Assembly: GCA_023428085.1 (NCBI GenBank)
Contig: JAEYZK010000309.1
Location: 1-11,916, forward strand
DNA length: 11,916 nt
Direction: 5' to 3'
From: Pseudomonadota bacterium
Lineage (GTDB): Bacteria > Myxococcota > Myxococcia > Myxococcales > Anaeromyxobacteraceae
Shown: piece after piece, positions 3,893 to 10,886 of the stretch
How the letters are laid out: each line of letters begins with the position of its first letter
How positions within the stretch are numbered: position 1 is the first letter of the stretch
Notes under the pieces: model-generated
What the model saw: only the letters and a program-made list of their open reading frames with translations
What the model was told of the DNA's origin: nothing
The model's database searches: none
Program-made: the position numbers and the translations under genes

Positions 3893-6868
3893 ATGTCCAC
3901 GCGCCTCGTCCGTTCCACCGCGCTCGGGCTCGCCCTCGCCGCCACGCTGGCGGCGGGCTGCAACCAGGACAGCGGCTCCGCGGCCGCCTCGTCGCCGCCC
4001 GCGGCCGCGTCCACGCTCGTCCTCCACCAGGAGGGCGAGGCGATGATGCCCGCCGGCGGCTGCGCGAGCATCCGCACGACGTACGCCGGCCTCCTGTGCA
4101 AGAACGACGCGGTCTCCTCCTCGGCGAGCTTCGCCCAGGCCGGCCGCTACCGCTTCGTCGTGCGCGGCGCCTCGAGCGCCGCCGTCACCGCCCGCGCCGG
4201 CCTCTACCTCGACACCGTCCGCGTCGCGGGGCTCGCCTTCCCCGGCACGGCGTTCACGGACGTCGAGGTGACCTGGGACGTGACGACCCCGGGACCCAGG
4301 ACCGTCCGCTTCCTGATGGAGGTCGACGACGGCTCGTCCGACACCTACGTCGACTGGTACGAGCTCTCCTACGAAGGCGCGACCCCGCCGCCGCCCGAGC
4401 CGCCGGCCCCGCCCGCGGAGAGCGCCTGGGCCTCGGGCGTGTACCCGAACCTCTTCAAGGAGTGGGATCCTTCGCTCACCGACGCGCAGATCCAGGCCAA
4501 GCTCGACCAGTGGTGGAGCAGCCTGTTCGCCTCCACCGACGACAACAAGCGCGTCTACTATCCGTTCGGCACGAACGCCAACGGCGCCCTCGCGTACATC
4601 AAGGACGTCGGCGACAACGACATCCGGAGCGAGGGCGTGTCGTACGGCATGATGATCGCCGTCCAGATGAACAAGCAGGCGGAGTTCAACGCCCTGTGGA
4701 ACTTCGCGAAGTCGGTGATGCAGCACCAGACGGGCCCGCGGAAGGGCTACTTCGCCTGGCAGGTGAGCACGAGCGGCTCGATCATGGACCAGAACCCCGC
4801 GTCCGACGGCGAGGAGTACTTCGCCACCGCCCTCTTCTTCGCGGGCCACCGCTGGGGCAACGGCACCGGCATCTACGACTACGTGGCCGAGGCCAACGCC
4901 ATCCTCGACGCCATGCTGCACAAGGAGGACATGAACGCCGGCGTCCTCGAGGGCGTCACGAACATGTTCGACCGGACGCAGAAGCAGGTGGTCTTCGTCC
5001 CGTACTACAACTCGGCGAGCTTCACCGATCCGTCCTATCACCTGCCCGCGTTCTACGAGCTCTGGGGCCGGTGGGCCGCGGGGTGGAACGGCCAGACCGC
5101 GGCGGACCGCCAGTTCTGGCTCGACGCGGCCGCGACGAGCCGCGCGTTCTTCCCGAAGGCGGCGCACGCGACGACGGGCCTGAGCCCCGACTACGCCGAG
5201 TTCACCGGCGCGCCCAACAACACCAACAGCCACGGCGACTTCCGGTTCGACGCGTGGCGGGTGGCGATGAACTGGGGCATGGACTGGTCGTGGTGGCGCT
5301 CCGGCACGTACGCGCCCGTGCTCGCCGATCGGCTCCAGGCCTTCCTCTACGGCCAGGGCATCACCAGCTACGGGAACCAGTTCACGCTGGCCGGGTCCCC
5401 GCTCTCGAGCGACCACTCGCCCGGGCTCGTCGCCTGCACCGGCGTCGCCTCGCTCGCCGCGACGCACGCGCGGCGGCTCGAGTTCGTCCGCGAGCTCTGG
5501 AACCTGAGCCCGCCCACGGGCCAGTGGCGCTACTACGACGGCCTGCTGAGCTTCATGTCGCTCCTCCACGCCAGCGGCAACTTCAGGATCTGGAAGCCCG
5601 GCGGCACCCCGGCCACGTTCGCGCTCACCGTCACCCGCGACGGGACGGGGAGCGGCATGGTCACCGCCTCGCCCGCGGGCGTGGACTGCGGCACGACGTG
5701 CAGCGCGAGCTACGCCGAGGGGACGACGGTCACCCTGCTCGCGGTCCCGGCGCACGGGTCCCTGTTCACCGGCTGGAGCGGCGCGTGCTCCGGCACCGGG
5801 GCCTGCCGGGTCACGATGACCGGGGCACGCTCCGTCACCGCCACGTTCGATCGCGGCTCCATCTACACCCTCACCGTCGCCCGGGACGGCACGGGGAGCG
5901 GCATGGTGACCTCCTCGCCCGCCGGCGTGAACTGCGGCACCACGTGCAGCGCGAGCTTCGCCGAAGGGACCAGCGTCACCCTCCACGCGGTCCCGGCGCA
6001 CGGGTCCCTGTTCTACGGCTGGAGCGGCCCGTGCTCCGGCGGGACGGCCGCCTGCGTCGTCACGATGACCGCGGCGCGGTCCGTCACCGCCACGTTCAAC
6101 CTCGGCTCCATCTCCACCCTCGACGTCACGCGGTCCGGCACGGGGATCGGCACGGTGACCTCCAGCCCGGCCGGCGTGAACTGCGGCACCATCTGCAGCG
6201 CGAGCTTCGCGAGCGACACCACGGTCACGCTCACCGCGACCGCGGCGACCGGCTCCAGCTTCTCGGGCTGGAGCGGCGCGTGCGCCGGCACGGCGCCGAC
6301 GTGCACGGTCCCGATGACCACCGAGCGCGCGGTCACCGCCACGTTCAACGTGAACCCGATCCTGTACACGCTCAGCGTGACCCGCGCCGGCTCCGGCAGC
6401 GGCACGGTCACCTCCGCTCCGGCGGGCGTGAGCTGCGGCACCACCTGCAGCGGCAGCTTCGGGAGCGCCGCGACCGTCACGCTGACCGCGGCCCCGGCGA
6501 GCGGCTCCACCTTCGCCGGGTGGGGCGGCGCGTGCTCCGGCACGTCCCTCACGTGCGCGGTCACGATGACCGGGGCGCAAGCGGTGACGGCGACCTTCGA
6601 CCCGGAGCCGACCGGGACGCCGTGCGCGAACGCGATCACCCTCACCTCGGGGAACAGCGGCAACTTCAACACCACCGGCGCGGTCTGCTACCGCACCTCG
6701 GCCAACATCGCCGGCTGGGGCTGCTACAACATGAGCGGGCGCACGCTGTCGGTGAACAACGTCGCGGTCGCGTGCGGCGCGGCGCTGCCGCAGAAGTGGT
6801 CCGACGGCTTCTACTACTTCGCGTTCACCGCCGGCCAGTACCCGTGGGCGGGGTTCTACTACTGGTAG
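3893..6868 (+). CDS. GH8 family glycoside hydrolase lipoprotein (xylan-active type) with CBM-like domain and four InlB-type repeats
   Basis: 991 residues. A lipoprotein signal (1-22, lipobox LAAGC, lipidated C23, then NQ with no Asp at +2) predicts an outer-membrane or surface lipoprotein. Residues ~42-161 look like a beta-sandwich carbohydrate-binding module (QEGEAM at the start, DTYVDWYELSY at the end). A PPPPEPPAPP linker follows. The GH8 (alpha/alpha)6 domain spans ~176-567: general acid E247 in RSEGVSYGMMIAVQM, D305 in ASDGEEYFATALFFAGHRWG, probable base D453 in FRFDAWRVAMNWGMD. As I recall it, Bacillus halodurans reducing-end xylose-releasing exo-oligoxylanase (Rex) has near-identical motifs, so xylo-oligosaccharide or xylan hydrolysis (inverting) is more likely than cellulase. 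Four repeats of ~82 residues (576-654, 658-736, 742-819, 824-903), each with two Cys pairs (e.g. CGTTC and CSGTGAC), match the divergent InlB B-repeat type and probably act as a spacer. The last ~83 residues are aromatic and Cys-containing and end in FYYW; I infer a second binding module. Confidence 0.9.
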   Translation: MSTRLVRSTALGLALAATLAAGCNQDSGSAAASSPPAAASTLVLHQEGEAMMPAGGCASIRTTYAGLLCKNDAVSSSASFAQAGRYRFVVRGASSAAVTARAGLYLDTVRVAGLAFPGTAFTDVEVTWDVTTPGPRTVRFLMEVDDGSSDTYVDWYELSYEGATPPPPEPPAPPAESAWASGVYPNLFKEWDPSLTDAQIQAKLDQWWSSLFASTDDNKRVYYPFGTNANGALAYIKDVGDNDIRSEGVSYGMMIAVQMNKQAEFNALWNFAKSVMQHQTGPRKGYFAWQVSTSGSIMDQNPASDGEEYFATALFFAGHRWGNGTGIYDYVAEANAILDAMLHKEDMNAGVLEGVTNMFDRTQKQVVFVPYYNSASFTDPSYHLPAFYELWGRWAAGWNGQTAADRQFWLDAAATSRAFFPKAAHATTGLSPDYAEFTGAPNNTNSHGDFRFDAWRVAMNWGMDWSWWRSGTYAPVLADRLQAFLYGQGITSYGNQFTLAGSPLSSDHSPGLVACTGVASLAATHARRLEFVRELWNLSPPTGQWRYYDGLLSFMSLLHASGNFRIWKPGGTPATFALTVTRDGTGSGMVTASPAGVDCGTTCSASYAEGTTVTLLAVPAHGSLFTGWSGACSGTGACRVTMTGARSVTATFDRGSIYTLTVARDGTGSGMVTSSPAGVNCGTTCSASFAEGTSVTLHAVPAHGSLFYGWSGPCSGGTAACVVTMTAARSVTATFNLGSISTLDVTRSGTGIGTVTSSPAGVNCGTICSASFASDTTVTLTATAATGSSFSGWSGACAGTAPTCTVPMTTERAVTATFNVNPILYTLSVTRAGSGSGTVTSAPAGVSCGTTCSGSFGSAATVTLTAAPASGSTFAGWGGACSGTSLTCAVTMTGAQAVTATFDPEPTGTPCANAITLTSGNSGNFNTTGAVCYRTSANIAGWGCYNMSGRTLSVNNVAVACGAALPQKWSDGFYYFAFTAGQYPWAGFYYW
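5618..6601 (+). repeat. Four tandem in-frame repeats (~246-252 bp) in the GH8 lipoprotein gene
   Basis: Each unit encodes a pattern like LTVTRDGTGSGMVT, SPAGVNCGTTCSASFAEGT, then GWSGACSGT and RSVTATF. Units 1 and 2 are the closest: 28 bases are identical at 5740-5767 and 5986-6013, exactly 82 codons apart. Units 3 and 4 have drifted further. This indicates stepwise internal duplication. Confidence 0.85.
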
Positions 6869-6893
6869 CGCGCCGTCGACCGTGAGGATCGAG

Positions 6894-6920
6894 GGCGGCG
6901 GGCCTCCGTGGCCCGCCGCC
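6894..6920. terminator. Bidirectional terminator hairpin between convergent genes
   Basis: GGCGGCGGGC (6894-6903) pairs perfectly with GCCCGCCGCC (6911-6920) around a 7-base loop (CTCCGTG). It lies 25 bases after the glycanase stop and 21 bases after the mutM stop on the other strand, the expected place for a shared terminator. There is no T-run on either side, as with the hairpin at 2011-2037. Confidence 0.65.
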
Positions 6921-6941
6921 TACCCGCGCGCCCGCCGCGGC

Positions 6942-7769
6942 TCACCGCTGGCAGCGCGGGCAGAGGAACGTGGAGCGCCCTGCCTGCACCACCCGGCGGA
7001 GCGTCTCCCGCCCGCACCGCGGGCACGGCTCGCCCGCGCGCGCGTAGACGAGGAACGGGTTCGCGCCGCCCTCCTCCACGTACGTGATCCCGGGCCCCTG
7101 CTCCGCGTCGAGCGTGAGGTGGAACGACGCGAGGATCCCGCCCGCGAGCCGCTTCACCTCCGCGGGCGAGAGCGACCGCGCCGGGCGGCGCGGGTCGATC
7201 CGGGCGCGGAAGCACGCCTCGCCCGCGTGGATGTTGCCGACGCCGGGGAGGAGTCGCTGGTCGAGGAGCTTCACCTTCACCGGGAGGCGCGTCCGGGCGA
7301 GCGCGGCCACCAGACGGCCGACGTCGATCCCCTCGGCGAGGGGGTCGGGCCCGAGCGCCGCCAGCTCCGGCACGTCCTCGAACCGCGCGCCGGGGACGAG
7401 CCGCAGGCGCCCGAAGAGACGCAGGTCCTGGTAGTGGAGCACGCGGCCGTCGTCGAGCCGGAGGCGCGCGCGCGAGTGGCGCGGCGGCGCGGCGGCGGCC
7501 CCGGTGCGGAGCCACTTCCCGGTCATGCCGAGGTGCGAGAGGAGGCCCAGCGGCGCGCCGCCCCGCTCGAGCGTGACGAGCAGGTGCTTGCCGATGCGCC
7601 GGACGTCCTCGACCCCTGCCCCGCGGAGCGCGCGCGCGAACGCGGCGGGCGTCGAGGGCCGCACGATGCGCCGCGCGCCGGGATCCAGCTCCACCGCCTC
7701 CACGCGGCGCCCGCGCGCCCATCGGCGCAGGCAACGGGCGGCGAACTCGACCTCGGGGAGCTCGGGCAT
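6942..7769 (-). CDS. mutM: Formamidopyrimidine-DNA glycosylase (Fpg/MutM)
   Basis: 275 residues, normal for Fpg. The enzyme removes 8-oxoguanine and formamidopyrimidines and then cuts the abasic site (bifunctional glycosylase/lyase, base excision repair, cytoplasm). The mature N-terminus PELPEVE supplies the catalytic proline P2 and E3. K61 (GKHLLV) is the conserved lysine of the N-terminal domain. The strand-intercalating triad is intact: M82 in LSHLGMTG, R117 and F119 in QDLRLFG. The H2TH domain carries LLPGVGNIHAGEACF (173-187), where most Fpg have NIYADEALF or similar. The zinc finger is complete: C249-x2-C252 and C270-x2-C273, with R265 in GRSTFLCPRC. The Pro at position 2 requires the ATG at 7769. 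The Shine-Dalgarno signal is weak. The upstream gene on the same strand ends 65 bases away. E. coli Nei-type substrates are less likely given the PELPEVE start and the GRSTFLCPRC finger. Confidence 0.96.
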   Translation of the reverse strand: MPELPEVEFAARCLRRWARGRRVEAVELDPGARRIVRPSTPAAFARALRGAGVEDVRRIGKHLLVTLERGGAPLGLLSHLGMTGKWLRTGAAAAPPRHSRARLRLDDGRVLHYQDLRLFGRLRLVPGARFEDVPELAALGPDPLAEGIDVGRLVAALARTRLPVKVKLLDQRLLPGVGNIHAGEACFRARIDPRRPARSLSPAEVKRLAGGILASFHLTLDAEQGPGITYVEEGGANPFLVYARAGEPCPRCGRETLRRVVQAGRSTFLCPRCQR

Positions 7770-7834
7770 CGCTCGAGCTTAACCGACGGCGGCCGCGTCC
7801 TCAGCGCTCGTTGCCTCGAGGGTACGCCGCGCGT

Positions 7835-8938
7835 TCAGGGCGCAGGAGGCGTCTCCGCCTTCAGCGCCACCGACCCCGCGATGGCGTCGAGGACCGGCTC
7901 GTGCGCGGCCCACTCGCTCGGACTCCCCACCTGGAGGAGCACCGCGACCACGTCCGGCGCCGACGCGAACTCGACCAGGACGTACTGGAAGTAGAAGCGC
8001 TGCACGCCGAACTCGCCCGCGTAGCGCACGGTCGTGAAGGTGCGATCCCCGTCCTCGACCCGCTCCTCGCGCCCGACCTGGACCCAGTTCTTCCGGACCT
8101 CGCCGAGGCGATCGACCATGCCCTCGAGCAGCTCGCGTGGCGCCCCCTCCCCCGCGAGGTCGTCCCCGCGCCACTCGCGCAGGGCCACCGACAGGCGACC
8201 GTTCTTCGTCCGGAGCTCCACGTCGTACTCGGACTCCCCGTCCTCGACCCAGTCCGCGGGGAAGTCCAGCTCCAGCCGGCCGCTCGGCGCGGTCACGCGT
8301 CGAGCGCCCGGGGCGGCGGCACCCGCGCGCGCCGCCGCGGACCGAACCGCTCCGGCGGGGGCCGGCAGCACGGCGGCGGAGCGGAGGACCGCGTCGAAGA
8401 CCGGCTGCGCCTTCGGATAGTTCTCGGGCGCCGCGACCTGGAGGACGACGAGGAAGAGCTCCGGGTGATCCCGGAACTCCACGAGCGTGTACCGGTAGCG
8501 GTACTCGGCGCCCTCGTGCGTGCCGGCGTGGAGCGCGGAGGTGAACGTCCGATCGCCCTCCTCGCGCCGCTCCTCCGGGGCGATCGCGCGGAAGCCCTCG
8601 CGCTTGGCGCCGAGGTCCTTCACCTGCGCGGCGAGGAGATCGTGGGGCGTCACGGACTCGGCGAGATCGGCGCGGTGAAACTCGAAGAAGCCGGCCATCG
8701 CCAGGCGCCGCTTCGAGAAGACCTGGAGGTCGAACGGGCTCTCCGCGTCGCGCGTCCAGCCCGCCGGGACGCGGAGCTCGACCCTGCCGCTCTTCGTCCG
8801 CTCGGGGCGCGGCGCGGGAGGCTTCACGTTCTCCCGGATCCACTCCGCCCCGGCGCGCGTCCCCGCCACGGCGGCCGCCGCACCGCCCGCGGTCAGCACG
8901 AGCACCGCCGCGACCGCTGCCCACCTCGTCCGGTCCAT
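7835..8938 (-). CDS. Exported/membrane-anchored protein with two PsbP/Mog1-like domains
   Basis: From ATG 8938 (GGAGG at 8949-8945, 6 bases upstream) the protein has 367 residues; a longer in-frame start at 8998 lacks a good RBS and would put a charged stretch before the signal. Residues 7-26 are a hydrophobic signal or single membrane anchor. Residues ~50-191 and ~219-360 are two copies of one domain, offset by about 169 residues: SGRVELRVPAGW / SGRLELDFPADW, EEGDRTFTSALHAG / EDGDRTFTTVRYAG, RYRYTLVEF / YFQYVLVEF, VVLQVAAPENYPKAQPVFDAVL / LLQVGSPSEWAAHEPVLDAI. This pattern (strand with P.W, closing helix D.I..S) resembles the PsbP/Mog1/DcrB fold. An Ala-rich linker (195-213) joins them. Such domains are found in lipoproteins and envelope proteins of unclear function. 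No catalytic motif is visible. Neighbours give no clear functional link. The fold is inferred; the duplication is seen directly. Confidence 0.82.
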   Translation of the reverse strand: MDRTRWAAVAAVLVLTAGGAAAAVAGTRAGAEWIRENVKPPAPRPERTKSGRVELRVPAGWTRDAESPFDLQVFSKRRLAMAGFFEFHRADLAESVTPHDLLAAQVKDLGAKREGFRAIAPEERREEGDRTFTSALHAGTHEGAEYRYRYTLVEFRDHPELFLVVLQVAAPENYPKAQPVFDAVLRSAAVLPAPAGAVRSAAARAGAAAPGARRVTAPSGRLELDFPADWVEDGESEYDVELRTKNGRLSVALREWRGDDLAGEGAPRELLEGMVDRLGEVRKNWVQVGREERVEDGDRTFTTVRYAGEFGVQRFYFQYVLVEFASAPDVVAVLLQVGSPSEWAAHEPVLDAIAGSVALKAETPPAP

Positions 8939-8944
8939 CGGCTC

Positions 8945-8949
8945 CCTCC
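8945..8949 (-). promoter_or_regulatory. Ribosome binding site of the tandem PsbP-like gene
   Basis: GGAGG within GGGAGGGAGC on the minus strand, 6 bases before ATG 8938. It selects this start over the in-frame codon at 8998. Confidence 0.6.
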
Positions 8950-8957
8950 CGCGATCG

Positions 8958-8967
8958 TCTCGCGAGA
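8958..8967. promoter_or_regulatory. 10-bp perfect palindrome upstream of the PsbP-like gene
   Basis: TCTCGCGAGA is self-complementary and lies 19 bases upstream of ATG 8938 on the minus strand, overlapping the 5' leader. It could be an operator half of a homodimeric repressor, but one copy in a GC-rich genome is weak support. Confidence 0.18.
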
Positions 8968-9035
8968 GGAGGGTTCCACGCCGGGGGCGCCGTGGCAACA
9001 GGAGGGCGCGGACCGGCGCCGCCGCGCACCCCGCC

Positions 9036-10778
9036 CTACTTGCAGACGTACTTCGGGAACCCCGAGCACTTCCCCGAGTGGCACTTGTGGTCGTTCCCGA
9101 CGGACCCGGCCTTCCCGCACTTCGCGCCCGCGGGCAGCTTCGCCCGGCAGGCGTTCACCTTCGTGTCGAGCCCGGCGTCGCACCACATCATCCCCGGGTC
9201 GCCGCAGTCGCCGTCCTCCTTGCAGACGCAGGTGCCCCGGGTCCCGTCCACGCTCGAGCACTTCCCGGCCTTGCACGCGTCGTCCACCCAGCACTCCCCG
9301 CCCATCGCCACCGACGCGGGCGTGTAGCACCGGCCCATGCGGCACTTCCCGCTCGCGCACTGCCGGCCGCCGGCCGCGACGTCGCACGCCGCGCCGTCCT
9401 CCTTCAGCGCCACGCAGGCGTTCTTCTTCAGATCGAGGCCCTGGTTGCAGTAGAAGCCGTCCCCGCAGTCGTGGTCCTGCTGGCACTCGCTCTGCCTCGT
9501 CACGTATCGTGAAGCCGCGATGTAGTGATAGATCGTGCGGACGTCGCCGTCCCCCGCGTCGCACATCTGGTAATCGGTCGGCGTGAAGCCGGAGAAGGTG
9601 GCGTGGTTGCAGTCCTTCTCCTTCTCCCCGTCCTCGTCGCCGGCGTACTCGTCGTCGAGCCCGAACGCGTGCCCGACCTCGTGCCAGTACGTGCCGTCGG
9701 TCGTCATCGTGGAGAAGTTGTTGAACTGGATCGGGTTCGACTTGTACATCTGGTTGAAGCCCCACGCCGGGAACCGCGTCGCGAACCGGACCGTCAGGTG
9801 ATCGCCGTCCCGGAGCAGGTTCCGGATCTCCGGCGGGAAGTCGCCGTCGTTCCGGCCCTCCATGAGGATCTCGAGCCTGAAGACCCCCGGGATCGTCCAG
9901 TACTCCTCCGCCGTCCGCGCGAAGTTGTCGAACACGAACTCCCGCGCCGTGGTCCGCACCACCGACGGGCGCGCCGGATCCGGCCGCCACCAGAGCTCGC
10001 GACCCGCCTCGACGCGGCAGCCCTCGTACACGGTCGTGGAGCTCTTCTTGTAGGCGTACTGGAGCTTGCCCAGGCTCACGTGCCGGTTCTCGGGATCACG
10101 CTTGTACGCGTTCCCGTCGTCCTGGCCGTCGTACCTCCGCTCCTTGCCCTCGAAGAAGGTGGTGGTCGCGCAGAGCGTCTCGGCGATGGGCCGGGCCGTG
10201 GAGACGAGCGCCGGCGCGCTCTCGCGGCTGGTCACCTGCAGCGTGTCGTAGAGCTCCCACGCGTGCCCGTCGGGCCGGAGCGCCGCGAGCGCGCGGGTCT
10301 TCGTGTCCACCTCGCGGCGCCCCATGAACAGATCCACCCGGTCCTTCACCAGGTCGTTCAGGATCGGCCGGTACGGGATGATCATCCGCCACTCGCCCCA
10401 CTGCTTGCTGAGGACGTAGACGTACTTCTGCTGGGTGAGGAGCTTCCCGTAGAAGTTGTAGTGGCCGCGGATCACCTTGGGCGGGAGCTCCCTCGAGAGC
10501 AGGAGGTCCTTCTCGGCGTTCGTGCCCGGGGCCGCGGTGATCTTCGCGACGTCGTTGCCCTTCGTGTCCCGCTGCCGGTTGCATTGCAGGACGATCTCGT
10601 TCCAGGTGCGGTCTCCCCAGTACGTGCTCCGCGGGAACAGCTGCTGGAAGAAGTCGACGTCGCGCTTCGTCTCCGCGGTCGTCGTCGCGTCCTTGACGCT
10701 GTCGCACAGGTTCGCGCGCGCAGGCGCGGCCGCCAGGGCCACCGTGCAGGCGCACACGATCCTCCCGAGCCGGTTCAT
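9036..10778 (-). CDS. Secreted metzincin-like zinc metalloprotease with Dickkopf-type cysteine-rich tail
   Basis: From ATG 10778 (GGAGG 10788-10784, 5 bases upstream) the protein has 580 residues. A Sec signal peptide covers 1-22 (VALAAAPARA, then NLCDS). Residues ~24-340 resemble no domain I can name. The zinc site is HEVGHAFGLDDEY: H366, E367, H370, G373 and D376 at the third-ligand position of a metzincin-style HExxHxxGxx(H/D). M405 (DYQMCDAGDGDVR) is a candidate Met-turn. Residues ~430-580 are rich in cysteine, with two related blocks: DHDCG..YCNQGLDLKKNAC..SGKC (435-479) and DGDCG..WCDAGLDTKVNAC..SGKC (522-571). These resemble the Dickkopf N-terminal cysteine-rich repeat often seen at the ends of secreted myxobacterial proteins. 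I infer an extracellular or envelope peptidase acting on protein or glycoprotein, possibly in predation. The substrate is unknown. The gene has its own RBS and is separated from its neighbours, so it looks monocistronic. Confidence 0.85.
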   Translation of the reverse strand: MNRLGRIVCACTVALAAAPARANLCDSVKDATTTAETKRDVDFFQQLFPRSTYWGDRTWNEIVLQCNRQRDTKGNDVAKITAAPGTNAEKDLLLSRELPPKVIRGHYNFYGKLLTQQKYVYVLSKQWGEWRMIIPYRPILNDLVKDRVDLFMGRREVDTKTRALAALRPDGHAWELYDTLQVTSRESAPALVSTARPIAETLCATTTFFEGKERRYDGQDDGNAYKRDPENRHVSLGKLQYAYKKSSTTVYEGCRVEAGRELWWRPDPARPSVVRTTAREFVFDNFARTAEEYWTIPGVFRLEILMEGRNDGDFPPEIRNLLRDGDHLTVRFATRFPAWGFNQMYKSNPIQFNNFSTMTTDGTYWHEVGHAFGLDDEYAGDEDGEKEKDCNHATFSGFTPTDYQMCDAGDGDVRTIYHYIAASRYVTRQSECQQDHDCGDGFYCNQGLDLKKNACVALKEDGAACDVAAGGRQCASGKCRMGRCYTPASVAMGGECWVDDACKAGKCSSVDGTRGTCVCKEDGDCGDPGMMWCDAGLDTKVNACRAKLPAGAKCGKAGSVGNDHKCHSGKCSGFPKYVCK

Positions 10779-10783
10779 GCTCC

Positions 10784-10788
10784 CCTCC
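10784..10788 (-). promoter_or_regulatory. Ribosome binding site of the metalloprotease gene
   Basis: GGAGG on the minus strand, 5 bases before ATG 10778. It supports this start, which also exposes the signal peptide, over the longer frame to 10823. Confidence 0.6.
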
Positions 10789-10807
10789 GTTCCGCTGGGT
10801 CCGTCCG

Positions 10808-10836
10808 GGAGCGTGGACCCCACGCGTGCACGCTCC
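10808..10836. promoter_or_regulatory. Inverted repeat upstream of the metalloprotease gene
   Basis: GGAGCGTG (10808-10815) and CACGCTCC (10829-10836) form a perfect 8-bp inverted repeat with a 13-base spacer, and the spacer itself holds the palindrome CACGCGTG (10821-10828). It lies 29-58 bases upstream of the metalloprotease ATG, suitable for an operator or a leader hairpin. No regulator is known for it. Confidence 0.28.
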
Positions 10837-10856
10837 GTGACGAGCGCGCTTGGGGT

Positions 10857-10872
10857 GCAAACGTGGGTTTGC
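10857..10872 (-). terminator. Small hairpin after the rRNA methyltransferase gene
   Basis: GCAAAC (10857-10862) pairs with GTTTGC (10867-10872) around a 4-base loop, 14 bases after the stop of the leftward methyltransferase gene. The stem is only 6 bp and no U-tract follows, so termination is possible but not secure. Confidence 0.3.
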
Positions 10873-10886
10873 GGGCGGGCCCGCGC

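Noticed and set aside
3692..6580. 962-codon open frame on the minus strand opposite the glycanase gene
   Set aside because: Composition is low-complexity Arg/Gly/Val/Ala with no domain. It is the usual antisense shadow of a GC-rich gene; the plus strand holds clear GH8 and repeat motifs.
5618..6601. Direct repeats considered as a CRISPR or tandem satellite
   Set aside because: Units are ~246-252 bp, in frame and encode a conserved protein domain, so they are coding repeats.
3733..6885. 1050-codon plus-strand frame overlapping the glycanase
   Set aside because: Arg/His-rich frame-shifted shadow of the true gene with no signal peptide or motif.
6942..10778. One repair or envelope operon of mutM, the PsbP-like gene and the metalloprotease
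   Set aside because: Gaps of 65 and 97 bases, separate RBSs and unrelated functions give no support for a shared unit beyond co-orientation.
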